Positions 44,638 to 53,617 of a DNA stretch of 64,000 bases are shown here, piece by piece. The position numbers and the translations under genes were made by a program. Position 1 is the first letter of the stretch. The number at the start of each line of letters is the position of its first letter. The notes beneath the pieces are model-generated. The model was not told the DNA's origin. It made no database searches and saw only the letters and a program-made list of their open reading frames with translations. This DNA comes from Methylobacterium thuringiense (GTDB taxonomy: Bacteria > Pseudomonadota > Alphaproteobacteria > Rhizobiales > Beijerinckiaceae), in assembly GCF_022179645.1 (NCBI RefSeq), contig NZ_BPRA01000005.1, positions 167,043-231,042 of the forward strand, in the 5' to 3' direction.

Positions 44638-46029
44638 ATGAGCGGACAGGGACAGAGCGTGGGCGCATCGGCAGCACGCAATCTATCAACCGCGACCGTC
44701 ACTTCGGTCCAGAACCTCGCGAATACGCCGCGCTGGCTCCTCCGGCTGCTGCCCTTCGTCAATGTCGACGGCGGCGTCTACCGCGTGAACCGTCGCGCCG
44801 TGGTGCTGGCCAAGCCCGGCCGCATCGACCTACCGACCGACGGCAAGAAGCGCGCGGTCAGCCCGGCTTCGCTCCGCGCCGTGCCGCCGTTCAGCCGCCT
44901 CGGCGATGCCGAGCTGTCCGCGCTCGCCGACAAGTTCACCGAGAGCAAGCACAATGCCGGCGACACGATCTCCGAAGAGGGCGCGAAGGATCGCAGCCTG
45001 ACGATCGTCGCCGACGGCACGGTCGAACTCTCCCTGTCCGGCCCCTACAAGAACCGCCTGCGTTCGGGCCTCGCCACCCGCGGCGACTTCTTCGGCGACG
45101 AGACCATCGTCGGCGACGGCCAGCCCGCCCCGGCCGTCAAGGCGCTCTCGGCCGTGACGCTGCTCACCCTCGACCGCTCGGCACTCAACGATGACGCGAT
45201 CAAGACCCGCATCTCGCAGTATGTCGAGGAGCGCGACCGGCTGAAGGGCCACACCAACAGCCACGGCGAGCAGGGCATCGAGCTCCTGGCCGTCCATACC
45301 GGCGCGCCGCGCCTGCCCACGACCTTCGTCGACTACGAGATCGACCCGCGCGAGTATCACCTTTCGACGATACAGACGATCCTCAACACCCACACCCGCG
45401 TCACCGATCTCTACTCGAACGAGATCGATCAGCTCCGCGAGCAGATCCGCCTCACGGTCGACGCCGTGAAGGAGCGCGAGGAGTGGGAGCTGCTGAACAA
45501 CTCCGAGTTCGGCCTCCTGAACGAAGTCAACGGCCGCCAGAGCATCCCGACCCGCTCGGGACCGCCGACCCCGGACGATCTGGACGAACTGCTGACGCTG
45601 GTCTGGAAGAAGCCCGCCTTCTTCGTCGCCCATCCCCGCGCCATCGCCGCCTTCGGCCGCGAGGCCACCCGCCGCGGCGTGCCGCCGGTCGTCGTCCACC
45701 TGTTCGGAGCCCCGTTCCTCACCTGGCGCGGCGTACCCCTGGTGCCGAGCGACAAGCTGCCGATCAACATCGATCCGGTCACCGGCGCCCAGACCACCTC
45801 GATCCTGCTGCTGCGCGTCGGCGAGGGCGAGCAGGGCGTCGTCGGCCTGCAGAAGTCGGGCGTCACCGGCGAGATCGAGCCCGGCCTGTCGGTGCGCTAC
45901 ATGGGCACCAACGACCACTCTATCGCCTCGCACCTCGTGACCCGCTACTTCTCGGCCGCGGTGCTGGTCGAGGATGCCATCGCACGTCTCGATAACGTGC
46001 TGCTCGGCAACTACCATGACTACGCCTGA
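44638..46029 (+). CDS. family 2B encapsulin shell protein with cNMP-binding-like domain
   Basis: The protein has 463 aa. The N-terminal arm (LSTATVTSVQNLANTPRWLL) is typical of family 2 shells. Residues about 80-190 form an inserted cyclic-nucleotide-binding-like domain (PPFSRLGDAELSALADKFTE, then SLTIVADGTVELSLSGPYKN). The HK97 fold resumes with TFVDYEIDPREYHLSTIQTI and the shell E-loop and A-domain (HLFGAPFLTWRGVPLVPSDK, then RYMGTNDHSIASHLVTRYFS). Family 2B shells assemble into icosahedra that house cysteine desulfurase. Its stop overlaps the cargo gene by 14 nt, so the two are coupled. Confidence 0.9.
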   Translation: MSGQGQSVGASAARNLSTATVTSVQNLANTPRWLLRLLPFVNVDGGVYRVNRRAVVLAKPGRIDLPTDGKKRAVSPASLRAVPPFSRLGDAELSALADKFTESKHNAGDTISEEGAKDRSLTIVADGTVELSLSGPYKNRLRSGLATRGDFFGDETIVGDGQPAPAVKALSAVTLLTLDRSALNDDAIKTRISQYVEERDRLKGHTNSHGEQGIELLAVHTGAPRLPTTFVDYEIDPREYHLSTIQTILNTHTRVTDLYSNEIDQLREQIRLTVDAVKEREEWELLNNSEFGLLNEVNGRQSIPTRSGPPTPDDLDELLTLVWKKPAFFVAHPRAIAAFGREATRRGVPPVVVHLFGAPFLTWRGVPLVPSDKLPINIDPVTGAQTTSILLLRVGEGEQGVVGLQKSGVTGEIEPGLSVRYMGTNDHSIASHLVTRYFSAAVLVEDAIARLDNVLLGNYHDYA

Positions 46030-48079
46030 GGCCAGCCCTTTGGGAGTATCCGCCATCGGCATCCCCACGGGCGCACCCGGCGATCTCGCCCACGCCGATC
46101 TCGTCGGGCGCCTCGCCCGGGAGATCTACGGCCAGGGTAACGCGGCCTCCACGCCGCTGACCCCTGCGCTGCCGGCTTCGCCGCAGCTTCCCCAAGGCCT
46201 GGAGACCATTCCCCAGGCCTCCGGGCAGCCGTCCTTCCCCGGTGCCGCTATCGGCACCCCCTCGGCGCCCTCCGGTGCCCTGCCGTCGGGCCTCCAGCCC
46301 GACGCGGCCACTCTCGGCGCGCGGAACTTCGGCGGCCCTGCCGTCGGGCTTCCGGGCTTGACCGGACCGTCCGCGGCCAACCCGATCGGCGGGACGCCTG
46401 CGCCGGCCAGCGCCGGCTTCCTCGACGTGACGACAATTCCGTCGGTGCATCCTCTCGCCGATGCTCTGTCGGCGCAGCGTGGCCTGCCGGAGTTCTTCGT
46501 GCCGAGCTTGCCCGACGTCGCCGCCTTCCTACCCGGCGGACCGGACCTGCACCGGACCATCGCGGCGGACCATCCGCGAGCAACCGCGTTTGCGGGTGCG
46601 GTGGCGCCGAGCCTCGTGCCGGCCGACCCGTCGCATCACCGCAAGGACGTCGCCCAAGAAAACTTCCAGCGCACCGGCCGGCTCTCGGGCGACCCCGTGC
46701 GCACGGTGGAGCATGGCAGCGACGAGCCGTTCTCGTCAGGCGACTACTACTTCCTGACCGGATCTTCGCGTAACGCGAAGACGCATGCGTCGCCTCGCGT
46801 CGAACCCTCGCGTAACGAGGGTCCGGCTCCGCGCGTGACCTCGACCCAGTCGAGCCCCGCCGGCGCGCCCTTCGATGTCGAGCATGTCCGCAAGGATTTT
46901 CCGGCGCTCCACCAGAGTGTGAACGGGCACCGGCTGGTCTGGCTCGACAACGCGGCGACGACTCACAAGCCGCAATCGGTCATCGATGCGACGAGCGAGT
47001 TCTACGGCCGCCACAACTCGAACATCCACCGGGCCGCACACACGTTGGCGGCGCGTTCGACCGATCTGTTCGAAGGAGGCCGCGAAAAGGTGCGGCGCTT
47101 CCTCAACGCGCCGTCGAAGGACGACATCGTCTTCCTGCGCGGCACGACCGAGGCGATCAACCTCGTCGCGAACTCGTACGGTCGCGCCAATATCGGCCCG
47201 GGCGACGAGATTATCGTCTCGACGATCGAGCATCACGCCAACATCGTGCCCTGGCAACTGCTCTCGCAGGCCACCGGCGCGACTTTGCGGGTGATCCCGG
47301 TCAACGATCGCGGCGAGATCATCTTCGAGCAGTATGCCGCGCTGCTTTCGGGCCGCACCAAGATCGTGTCGGTGACGCATGTCGCCAACGCGCTGGGCAC
47401 GGTGAACCCAGTCCGCGAGATCATCGCGCTGGCCCACGCCTACGGCGTGCCGGTGTTGGTGGATGCGGCCCAGTCGACCCCGCACATCCCGATCGACGTG
47501 CAGTCGCTCGACGCCGACTTCGTGGTCTTCTCCGGCCACAAGGTGTTCGGGCCGACCGGCATCGGCGCCCTCTACGGCAAGAAGCACCTGCTCGAGGCGA
47601 TGCCGCCCTGGCAGGGCGGCGGCCACATGATCGAGGACGTGACCTTCACGAAGACCGTCTACAAGGGCGCGCCCGAAAAGTTCGAGGCGGGCACGCCGGA
47701 CATCGCCGGCGCGGTCGGCCTCGGTGCGGCGCTCGACTACCTGGAGAGCGTCGGCCTGCCGGCCATCGCGGCCTACGAGCACGACCTGCTGGACTATGCG
47801 CAGGCGGGTTTGGCCGACATCAAGGGTCTGCGCCTCATCGGCACGGCCCGCGAGAAGGCCAGCGTGATGTCCTTCACGATCGAGGGCCAGAAGAACGAGG
47901 CGGTGGCCCACCACCTCGACCGCCACGGTGTCGCGGTGCGCTCCGGCCACCACTGCGCCCTGCCGGCCCTGCGCCGCTTCGGCGTCGACCAGTCGATCCG
48001 CGCCTCGCTCGCCTTCTACAACACCCGCGAGGACGTCGACATCTTCCTCAAGGCGCTGCACCGCCTGCCGCGGCACTAG
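46016..48079 (+). CDS. encapsulin cargo cysteine desulfurase with long N-terminal extension
   Basis: The protein has 687 aa. Residues about 1-285 are Pro/Ala/Gly-rich and low-complexity, with short conserved-looking bits (HADLVGRLAREIYGQ and LPEFFVPSLPDVAAFLPGG) that probably direct encapsulation. The SufS-type catalytic domain starts near 288 (HRLVWLDNAATTHKPQSVID). It carries PLP Lys509 in FSGHKVFGPTG and the persulfide Cys647 in RSGHHCALPAL. The reaction is cysteine to alanine plus enzyme-bound persulfide. The start at 46016 lies inside the shell gene. The cytosolic compartment would store or limit sulfane sulfur, known from family 2A work. Confidence 0.92.
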   Translation: MTTPEASPLGVSAIGIPTGAPGDLAHADLVGRLAREIYGQGNAASTPLTPALPASPQLPQGLETIPQASGQPSFPGAAIGTPSAPSGALPSGLQPDAATLGARNFGGPAVGLPGLTGPSAANPIGGTPAPASAGFLDVTTIPSVHPLADALSAQRGLPEFFVPSLPDVAAFLPGGPDLHRTIAADHPRATAFAGAVAPSLVPADPSHHRKDVAQENFQRTGRLSGDPVRTVEHGSDEPFSSGDYYFLTGSSRNAKTHASPRVEPSRNEGPAPRVTSTQSSPAGAPFDVEHVRKDFPALHQSVNGHRLVWLDNAATTHKPQSVIDATSEFYGRHNSNIHRAAHTLAARSTDLFEGGREKVRRFLNAPSKDDIVFLRGTTEAINLVANSYGRANIGPGDEIIVSTIEHHANIVPWQLLSQATGATLRVIPVNDRGEIIFEQYAALLSGRTKIVSVTHVANALGTVNPVREIIALAHAYGVPVLVDAAQSTPHIPIDVQSLDADFVVFSGHKVFGPTGIGALYGKKHLLEAMPPWQGGGHMIEDVTFTKTVYKGAPEKFEAGTPDIAGAVGLGAALDYLESVGLPAIAAYEHDLLDYAQAGLADIKGLRLIGTAREKASVMSFTIEGQKNEAVAHHLDRHGVAVRSGHHCALPALRRFGVDQSIRASLAFYNTREDVDIFLKALHRLPRH
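46764..46822. repeat. two palindromic units inside the desulfurase linker
   Basis: CTTCGCG-TAA-CGCGAAG at 46764-46780 and ACCCTCG-CGTAA-CGAGGGT at 46804-46822 are two similar hairpins, 23 nt apart, sharing CGCGTAACG. They encode the extension's last residues (SSRNAKTHAS and EPSRNEG) without breaking the frame. Confidence 0.6.
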
Positions 48080-48084
48080 CGGAT

Positions 48085-48219
48085 CCTTCGACGAGACGGT
48101 TGCCGTTTCGTCGAAGGGAAACGGGGACAACACCAGGACGTGGCCCCGCGATCCGATCGGGTTGGCCACGGGCTTGGAACGAAGAAGGGAGCCGCGTTTC
48201 GAGCGCGGCTCCCTTCTTC
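48085..48219. terminator. two strong hairpins after the encapsulin operon
   Basis: The first (48085-48117) pairs CCTTCGACGAGACGG with CCGTTTCGTCGAAGG, 15 bp including one wobble, with a 3-nt loop. The second (48181-48219) pairs GAAGAAGGGAGCCGCG with CGCGGCTCCCTTCTTC, 16 bp, loop TTTCGAG. Its pyrimidine-rich arm ends both strands. They insulate the plus-strand sulfur operon from the minus-strand gntR. The remainder of 48080-48385 holds no gene. Confidence 0.7.
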
Positions 48220-48385
48220 GTCATGTAGATCGTCGATGGCTCGCTATCGCCGTTCCAGTCCATTCCGGACATGCAGAACATCGAAGCGCGTCGGCCCGCC
48301 GACCAAGCGAAACTGGCCCAAGTCGCGACCGCCGATACTTGGGCTTGCGAACCCCAGTTCCAACCGGCTGCACCGATCTACGGCT

Positions 48386-49069
48386 TCATTCCAGGTGCTT
48401 GCCGTAACGCTCGACATGGATGGCAAGGCCCAGCCCGTGATCGCGGACGAGCCGCTCGGCGAGATCGGCATCGCGCGCTTCGAGCGCCTCGATGATCTGG
48501 ATGTGCTCCGCAATCGACGTCGAGGCCCGATCGCCCTCGCGCAGGGCGATGTTGCGGACGCCCTTCACGTGCATCAGCAGATTGCTGCAGAGATCCTGGA
48601 TGACCTCGCAATGACCGAGCGAGATGATCTTCTGGTGGAAGCGGATGTTGGCTTCCGAATATTCGGCGAGGTGGTCCGCCGGCGTACCTTCGAAGAATTC
48701 GGGGAACATCGTGCGCATGCATTTGAGGTCTTCGTCCGAAGCGCGCGCGCAGGCGAGCCGCGCGGCCATGCTCTCCAGGGCCGCCCAGGCCTGGATCATG
48801 CCGACGATCTCCTTGCGGGTCTTGCGCACGACGAAGACGCCGCGCCGCGGCTCGTTGCGGACGAAGCCTTCCTGCTCCAGCACCGTCAGCGCCTCGCGGA
48901 TCGGCGTGCGGCTGACGCCGAGCGTCTGCGACAGGCCGCGCTCGTCGAGGCGGACGTCACCGGTCTGACCGTAGATGTCCATGTTGGTGATGGCAGACTT
49001 CAGCGCTTCATACGCCAGTGTCCGCAAACTCGTCGCCGGGACGATCGGCTTTATTGTGAAGGTCTGCAT
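48386..49069 (-). CDS. GntR-family regulator (FadR/FCD subfamily), probable oxalate-regulon repressor
   Basis: The protein has 227 aa. The winged helix-turn-helix occupies residues about 15-80 (LSQTLGVSRTPIREALTVLE, then GFVRNEPRRGVFV). The all-helical FCD ligand domain follows, with the metal/effector residues Asp/His pattern around EANIRFHQKIISLGHCEVIQ and EHIQIIEALEARDADLAERL. FCD regulators bind small carboxylates or acyl compounds. It diverges from frc (49422) across a 352-bp region containing GGTAT-N5-ATGCC. I infer it senses oxalate or an oxalate CoA intermediate and controls six local promoters sharing this dyad. Confidence 0.88.
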   Translation of the reverse strand: MQTFTIKPIVPATSLRTLAYEALKSAITNMDIYGQTGDVRLDERGLSQTLGVSRTPIREALTVLEQEGFVRNEPRRGVFVVRKTRKEIVGMIQAWAALESMAARLACARASDEDLKCMRTMFPEFFEGTPADHLAEYSEANIRFHQKIISLGHCEVIQDLCSNLLMHVKGVRNIALREGDRASTSIAEHIQIIEALEARDADLAERLVRDHGLGLAIHVERYGKHLE

Positions 49070-49225
49070 CGCGTCAGTATCAGTCCGGTATTGGCTTCGG
49101 ATCGGGATCGCTGAAGGCTTCGCGAACCGTCGGGACCATGGCGGCTCACCGTTGGAAACACAAGGCGGCGGCCGCGCTTGGCAGGGCATAGCCCGAAACG
49201 GTCGCACCCGCGGCAGCCAGCAAAA

Positions 49226-49255
49226 TTGACCGCTGGTATTTGGTATGCCAATACT
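49226..49255 (+). promoter_or_regulatory. frc promoter with GntR-type operator
   Basis: TTGACC at 49226-49231 and AATACT at 49250-49255 (18-nt spacer) frame the dyad GGTAT-TTGGT-ATGCC at 49235-49249. The dyad fills the spacer, as expected for a repressor site. It lies 166 bp upstream of gntR, so it may also autoregulate. The rest of the 49070-49421 gap shows no gene. Confidence 0.7.
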
Positions 49256-49421
49256 CTGCGAGTCGTCGAACACGAAGCTTTCGCCCTTGCTCCGCGCCCG
49301 AGTTTCGTTCGGTCCGCAGCAGATCCGGGTCGCCCGCTTCCAGGCGGCGCGCGCCCCGGTACGGACCGACAAAGGCCCGGCCGGGATCCGCGGAAGACCA
49401 ACCGCTCCTCGGGAGGAGACT

Positions 49422-50702
49422 ATGACGGGCACGCCACTCGATGGGGTGAGAATCCTGGACTTCACGCATGTCCAGTCCGGCCCGACCTGCACGCAGCTTC
49501 TCGCCTGGTTCGGCGCCGACGTGATCAAGGTCGAGCGGCCCGGCGCCGGCGACGCCACGCGCCAGCAACTGCAGGACATACCCGGCGTCGACAGCCTCTA
49601 TTTCACGATGCTGAACCACAACAAGCGCTCGATCACGATCGACGCCAAGAACGCCACCGGCAAGGAACTCCTCTGGCGGCTGATCCGGGAATGCGACGTC
49701 CTCGTCGAGAATTTCGCGCCGGGTGCCCTCGACCGCATGGGCCTGACCTGGGAGGCACTGCAGGCTGCCAATCCGGGCCTGATCCTCGCCTCCGTGAAAG
49801 GGTTCGGCCCGGGCCGCTACCAGGATTGCAAGGTCTACGAGAACGTTGCGCAATGCGCTGGTGGGGCCGCCTCCACCACCGGCTGGCGCGATGGCCTGCC
49901 GACGGTGACCGGCGCGCAGATCGGCGATTCCGGGACCGGCCTGCACCTCGCGCTAGGCATCGTCACGGCGCTCTACCACCGCACGCAGACCGGCCAGGGC
50001 CAGCGCGTCGACTGCGCCATGCAGGACGGCGTGCTCAACCTCTGCCGGGTGAAGCTGCGCGACCAGCAGCGCCTCGCGCGGGGCCCGCTCGCGGAATACA
50101 GCCAGTTCGGCGAGGGTGTGGAGTTCGGCGAATCCGTGCCGCGGGCCGGCAACGATTCCGGCGGCGGCCAGCCTGGGCGCATTCTCAAATGCAAGGGCTG
50201 GGAGCAGGACCCCAACGCCTACATCTACTTCATCACCCAAGGCGCGGTCTGGGAGCCGATCTGCGACATCATCGGCGAGCCCGGCTGGAAGACCGATCCG
50301 GACTACGTGACGCCGAAAGCCCGGCTGCCGCATCTCAACGAGATTTTCACGCGCATCGAAGCGTGGACCATGAAGCACGACAAGCTCGAGGCGATGGAGA
50401 TCCTCAACGCCTACGACATCCCGTGCGGGCCGATCCTGTCGATGAAGGAGATCGCGGAGGACGACGCGCTGCGCGCCAGCGGAACGGTCGTCGAGGTCGA
50501 TCACCCGACGCGCGGGCCGTATCTGACCGTCGGCAACCCGATCAAGCTCTCGGCGAATTCCGTGGCAATCACGCGGTCGCCGCTCCTCGGCGAGCACACC
50601 GACGAGGTTCTTCGCGACGTGCTGGGCTGCTCCGAGGCCGAGATCGACACGATACGGGGTTCGGGCGCCACCGGCGCGATCCAGAGGGTCGCCGCAGAAT
50701 AA
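49422..50702 (+). CDS. frc: formyl-CoA:oxalate CoA-transferase, copy 1
   Basis: The protein has 426 aa of class III CoA-transferase. It starts [20 protein letters not shown], and the catalytic Asp is residue 169 (AQIGDSGTG), the same number as in the Oxalobacter enzyme. It moves CoA from formyl-CoA to oxalate. GGGAGGAG precedes the ATG. It shows the same family motifs as the second copy at 61863-63113 ([14 protein letters not shown] and [11 protein letters not shown]), but it is clearly diverged, for example [20 protein letters not shown]. The two may differ in CoA donor or acceptor preference. Confidence 0.92.
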   Translation: MTGTPLDGVRILDFTHVQSGPTCTQLLAWFGADVIKVERPGAGDATRQQLQDIPGVDSLYFTMLNHNKRSITIDAKNATGKELLWRLIRECDVLVENFAPGALDRMGLTWEALQAANPGLILASVKGFGPGRYQDCKVYENVAQCAGGAASTTGWRDGLPTVTGAQIGDSGTGLHLALGIVTALYHRTQTGQGQRVDCAMQDGVLNLCRVKLRDQQRLARGPLAEYSQFGEGVEFGESVPRAGNDSGGGQPGRILKCKGWEQDPNAYIYFITQGAVWEPICDIIGEPGWKTDPDYVTPKARLPHLNEIFTRIEAWTMKHDKLEAMEILNAYDIPCGPILSMKEIAEDDALRASGTVVEVDHPTRGPYLTVGNPIKLSANSVAITRSPLLGEHTDEVLRDVLGCSEAEIDTIRGSGATGAIQRVAAE

Positions 50703-50762
50703 CGTTCACGTGCCGCGGAGATCGCGGATACGAGCATGCATTATATTGACGAATTGTATTTT

Positions 50763-50777
50763 GGTATGCCAAATACC
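50763..50777. promoter_or_regulatory. GGTAT-N5-ATACC operator downstream of frc
   Basis: GGTAT-GCCAA-ATACC is a perfect dyad. TTGACG at 50746-50751 lies just upstream. It precedes the small ORF at 50840-51001. Confidence 0.65.
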
Positions 50778-50839
50778 AAGAGTGGCTACGAAGCTGCGAT
50801 TCGATGCGTCGGATGGTTGGTGGCGTCTGAGGAATGACG

Positions 50840-51001
50840 ATGATCGACGAACCCCTGGCACTCCTCGCGGAAGCCTTCGGCCAAGACCTGGAGGCACCGA
50901 TGCCGCCCACCGGCAGCGAGGCGTCGGACCATCCGTCCGATCTCGCCGTCATCGCCGCAGCGTTCGTCGGCCAAGCCGAGAGTGCAGCGAGCCGTCGATG
51001 A
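50840..51001 (+). CDS. small ORF (53 aa) behind an oxalate-type operator
   Basis: The frame reads MIDEPLALLAEAFGQDLEAP and continues to ESAASRR. GAGGA lies 6 nt before the ATG and the third positions are GC-rich. It is acidic and carries no recognised motif; LLAEAFGQ and VIAAAFVGQ look like two related helices. The operator at 50763 places it in the oxalate regulon. I do not know a family. It could be a regulator peptide or a non-functional frame. Confidence 0.5.
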   Translation: MIDEPLALLAEAFGQDLEAPMPPTGSEASDHPSDLAVIAAAFVGQAESAASRR

Positions 51002-51036
51002 GCGATCGTCTACCGACCGGTGAACGGCCAAGCCCG

Positions 51037-51195
51037 TCAGGCGAGCTGTGCGTAGCGGCCGGCGTTCTGGAGGTTCCCGTTGCGGCCATCGGGGCTGGTT
51101 GCGGCGTTCGCGGTCAGCTTGTCGGCAAGCTTGACGACGAGCAGACCCTGGAGGGCGAAGAGAAGGACGAGGGCGACGAGGGCGGTACCGAGCAT
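51037..51195 (-). CDS. small single-pass membrane protein (52 aa)
   Basis: The protein begins MLGTALVALVLLFALQGLLV, a clear transmembrane helix, then KLADKLTANAATSPDGRNGN and a tail ending AQLA. AGAGG lies 6 nt before the ATG on the minus strand and codon use is strongly GC at third positions. A partial GGTAT half-site lies near 51270 upstream. It lies between frc and the P-loop gene and is too short for most gene finders. The function is unknown. Confidence 0.6.
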   Translation of the reverse strand: MLGTALVALVLLFALQGLLVVKLADKLTANAATSPDGRNGNLQNAGRYAQLA

Positions 51196-51395
51196 GATGA
51201 CCTCTTGAACCGATGTTGCGGTGCGACAAGAGAGTGATAGCTCGTGTTATTTTGGATATGAAGTACAAAATACCAGATACAGCCATGCGCCTTGTGCATG
51301 CTGGGGCGCGCTGTCGTCGTGATTTCCCTCCGAGGGCCAGCATTTTCGGCCCATCGCGATGCTGCGGTGCGGCACCGCGACCGTTCGGAAGCTTT

Positions 51396-53177
51396 TTATC
51401 CGCGCCCCCATGCTCCCAGCGTGGAGATCTCCGCGGCGCACAGCGTCTCGCTGATCCCGGCCACATCGATGACCCCGGCGGGAAGGCCTGCGGCGAGTAG
51501 CGCGTCCCGCATCCCGTCATCCGTGCAGACGGCGGCATACACATCCCGATCGAGGCCGACGAGGCGGCTGCGCTCGAACCGGGCGAAGACGCGGCCGGTC
51601 GAGCGCTCGGCGAACCGGACGCTGGCGAGCCGGCCGACGCAGTCCCGCAAAAATCCGGCATTGTGCTCGGGGGCGAGATCGGCGCCCGCATAGACTTCCG
51701 CGGGCGAGCGCGCGTGGATGTCGATCCTACGGTAGCGGTCGATATCGAGGAGCGCCCGCGCGTCGAGGACGGTCATGGCACCGTTGCTGCCGAAGCCGAT
51801 GGTGCGCGGAGTCTCGTCCTTCAGGACGGTGTTGTCCAGGAATTCGAACGCCACCGCCTTGTCCGTCCGCAGGGCCCACAGAAAGAACAGCCGCGGCATG
51901 CCCGCGAAGGCCTCGACGTTGTGCGCGAGGAGGTCTTCCACGGCCTTGTAGCGCCCGAATTCCTCGCCGCGCTTCCAGGCCCGCTCAACCGTCGCCTCGG
52001 GCGGAGTGATCATGAATTGCAGGTAGATCCGGTGGCCGAAGCGGGTCAGCAGTTGGCTGGTGCCGTCGCCGCGCGCATCGGCGGAGAAGCTGTCGAAGCG
52101 GAAGCGGTCGATCAGCAGGTGCGAAATCCGGCCCTCGGCCGCCTTGCGGGCCATGTAAAGGTCGAGCTTGGCGTCGATGATCTCGACTCCGTGGCCGGTC
52201 AGTGGGCCGGCATAAAGCCGGGCCGGCCCGAGGCCGTCGTAGTCGAGCAGGAATTTCCGCCAGACGTCGGGTGTGATCACCGCGAAGTCGGACCAGTCGG
52301 CGCCGCTGCGCTCGACGAGCGCCCGCTGGTAGGGGCGGATGGTGCTCTTCCCCGAGGCCGAGGCGCCCTTGACGTTCATGACCACGGGTCGGTCCTGGGC
52401 GCCGACCCGGCGATAGCCCTCCTGCGCGACGACGGCCGCGATCCAGGGTTCGAGGGTCTCCCCGATCCGCCGGCTGCCATGGGCGTTCGAGACGAGGATG
52501 ACGGCGAGCCCCCGCAGCAACCTCCGATCGCGGATCAGACAGCCTTGGCGGGTGACGACGCACGCCACGACGGTGCGCAGGGACTCGCGCGCGCAGCGCT
52601 CCAGGCTTTCGGGTGCACCCGCCGGCTCTTGGAGGCGGCGCAGGGCACGCGCCTCGCGGTCCTCGGCGGGCGGCGACGGGACACGCCGTGCGAAGACCGA
52701 CAGGCCGAACGGCCGTTTTTCGCGATCGCCTTCCTCTCCCGGATGGTCGAACAGGGCCGCGAGTTCGCCATCGAGCACGGCGTTCGCCCGGGTACGGATC
52801 GACGCCAGGAGTTCGGTGATCTGCGGGAGGCGCGCCGCGACGCCATCGCGAAGAATCGTCGCCGCGATGCGGCGGGTGTTGACGCCGAGATCGGCGTAGA
52901 CGCTTCCGAGGGGCACCGACAGGTCGGCCATCACCCGGATCAGCACCTCGTGGACGACGAGGCGCTCGGGGCGGAACAGGGCGAGCTGCGTCGCCGGCAG
53001 CCCGCTGAAATCGCTGAGTTCATGGATCTCCGCGAACGTGTTCTCGACGTTCTCCGGCCGGAAGACGGTGGCCAGCGGCCGGACGTAGCGCGGCAGGCCC
53101 GAGACGAGGCCGGGGTTCCAGGCGTGGAAGCCGGTGCCGTCGCCGTTCGCGATGGGGTCGGGCTCCGGCATAGCCAC
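51396..53177 (-). CDS. P-loop NTPase/kinase-like protein of unknown function
   Basis: The protein has 593 aa. The N-terminal 270 residues are mostly helical with no known motif. A Walker A follows at MNVKGASASGKSTIRP. Then come SDFAVITPDVWRKFLLDYDG, EGRISHLLIDRFRFDSFSAD and an Arg-rich lid-like segment (AWKRGEEFGRYKAVEDLLAH). The layout resembles zeta-toxin or AAA_33 phosphotransferases, but the substrate is unknown. It is the last of three minus-strand genes behind the operator at 54084, so it is probably part of the oxalate regulon. GTG or ATG alternatives are not needed; ATG 53177 fits. Confidence 0.7.
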   Translation of the reverse strand: MAMPEPDPIANGDGTGFHAWNPGLVSGLPRYVRPLATVFRPENVENTFAEIHELSDFSGLPATQLALFRPERLVVHEVLIRVMADLSVPLGSVYADLGVNTRRIAATILRDGVAARLPQITELLASIRTRANAVLDGELAALFDHPGEEGDREKRPFGLSVFARRVPSPPAEDREARALRRLQEPAGAPESLERCARESLRTVVACVVTRQGCLIRDRRLLRGLAVILVSNAHGSRRIGETLEPWIAAVVAQEGYRRVGAQDRPVVMNVKGASASGKSTIRPYQRALVERSGADWSDFAVITPDVWRKFLLDYDGLGPARLYAGPLTGHGVEIIDAKLDLYMARKAAEGRISHLLIDRFRFDSFSADARGDGTSQLLTRFGHRIYLQFMITPPEATVERAWKRGEEFGRYKAVEDLLAHNVEAFAGMPRLFFLWALRTDKAVAFEFLDNTVLKDETPRTIGFGSNGAMTVLDARALLDIDRYRRIDIHARSPAEVYAGADLAPEHNAGFLRDCVGRLASVRFAERSTGRVFARFERSRLVGLDRDVYAAVCTDDGMRDALLAAGLPAGVIDVAGISETLCAAEISTLGAWGRG

Positions 53178-53201
53178 TTGCGAGGCCCCGGGCCGGATCG
53201 C

Positions 53202-53483
53202 TCAGGCGGCCGACACGCTGTCGATCGTCTCGAACCGGGTCTGGTATTCCGCGCCCCAGATCGCGTCGGCCTTGTCGTGCCAGTCCCGGTCGAAGAACCG
53301 CTCGGCCTGGGCTTGGCTCGCCCAGATGCAGACCGCGGTAATCCGGTTCTCCAGGACCCGCACGTGCCGGCTCTCGAGGCCGCCGGTCACGCCGGCGCGG
53401 GGCAGCATGTCCTTGCTCGACAGGCCGTGCTCGTTCTCGGCCGGAAAGGCCACCGGGCATTCGACGACGGTGAGGTATTTCAT
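53202..53483 (-). CDS. small protein, dimeric alpha/beta-barrel-like
   Basis: The protein has 93 aa: MKYLTVVECPVAFPAENEHG, then VRVLENRITAVCIWASQAQA and FDRDWHDKADAIWGAEYQ. The size and the beta-alpha-beta pattern recall ABM-type dimeric ferredoxin-like proteins, though no catalytic residue can be named. It ends 24 nt before the P-loop gene and follows the CBS gene by 134 nt. The start at 53483 is the only fitting ATG. Confidence 0.6.
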   Translation of the reverse strand: MKYLTVVECPVAFPAENEHGLSSKDMLPRAGVTGGLESRHVRVLENRITAVCIWASQAQAERFFDRDWHDKADAIWGAEYQTRFETIDSVSAA

Positions 53484-53617
53484 CGGGCGCTCTTTCGGCT
53501 CATGCGATGGGGGGCTTGGAGCCGTGCCCGATCGCCCTGCAATCGCCCGCGGCTCCGAGGCTTTGTCTTGCCGCGCCTTCTTTCGGCCAAGCGGTATCCA
53601 CTTGGCCGGAAGGCGCT

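Noticed and set aside
51270-51284. Seventh GGTAT-N5-ATACC site
   Set aside because: Only one half (ATACC at 51270-51274) is present; the partner reads GAAGT, so it is at best degenerate.
51396-53177. Zeta toxin of a toxin-antitoxin pair
   Set aside because: The P-loop is similar, but the protein is twice the usual length and no antitoxin gene is adjacent.
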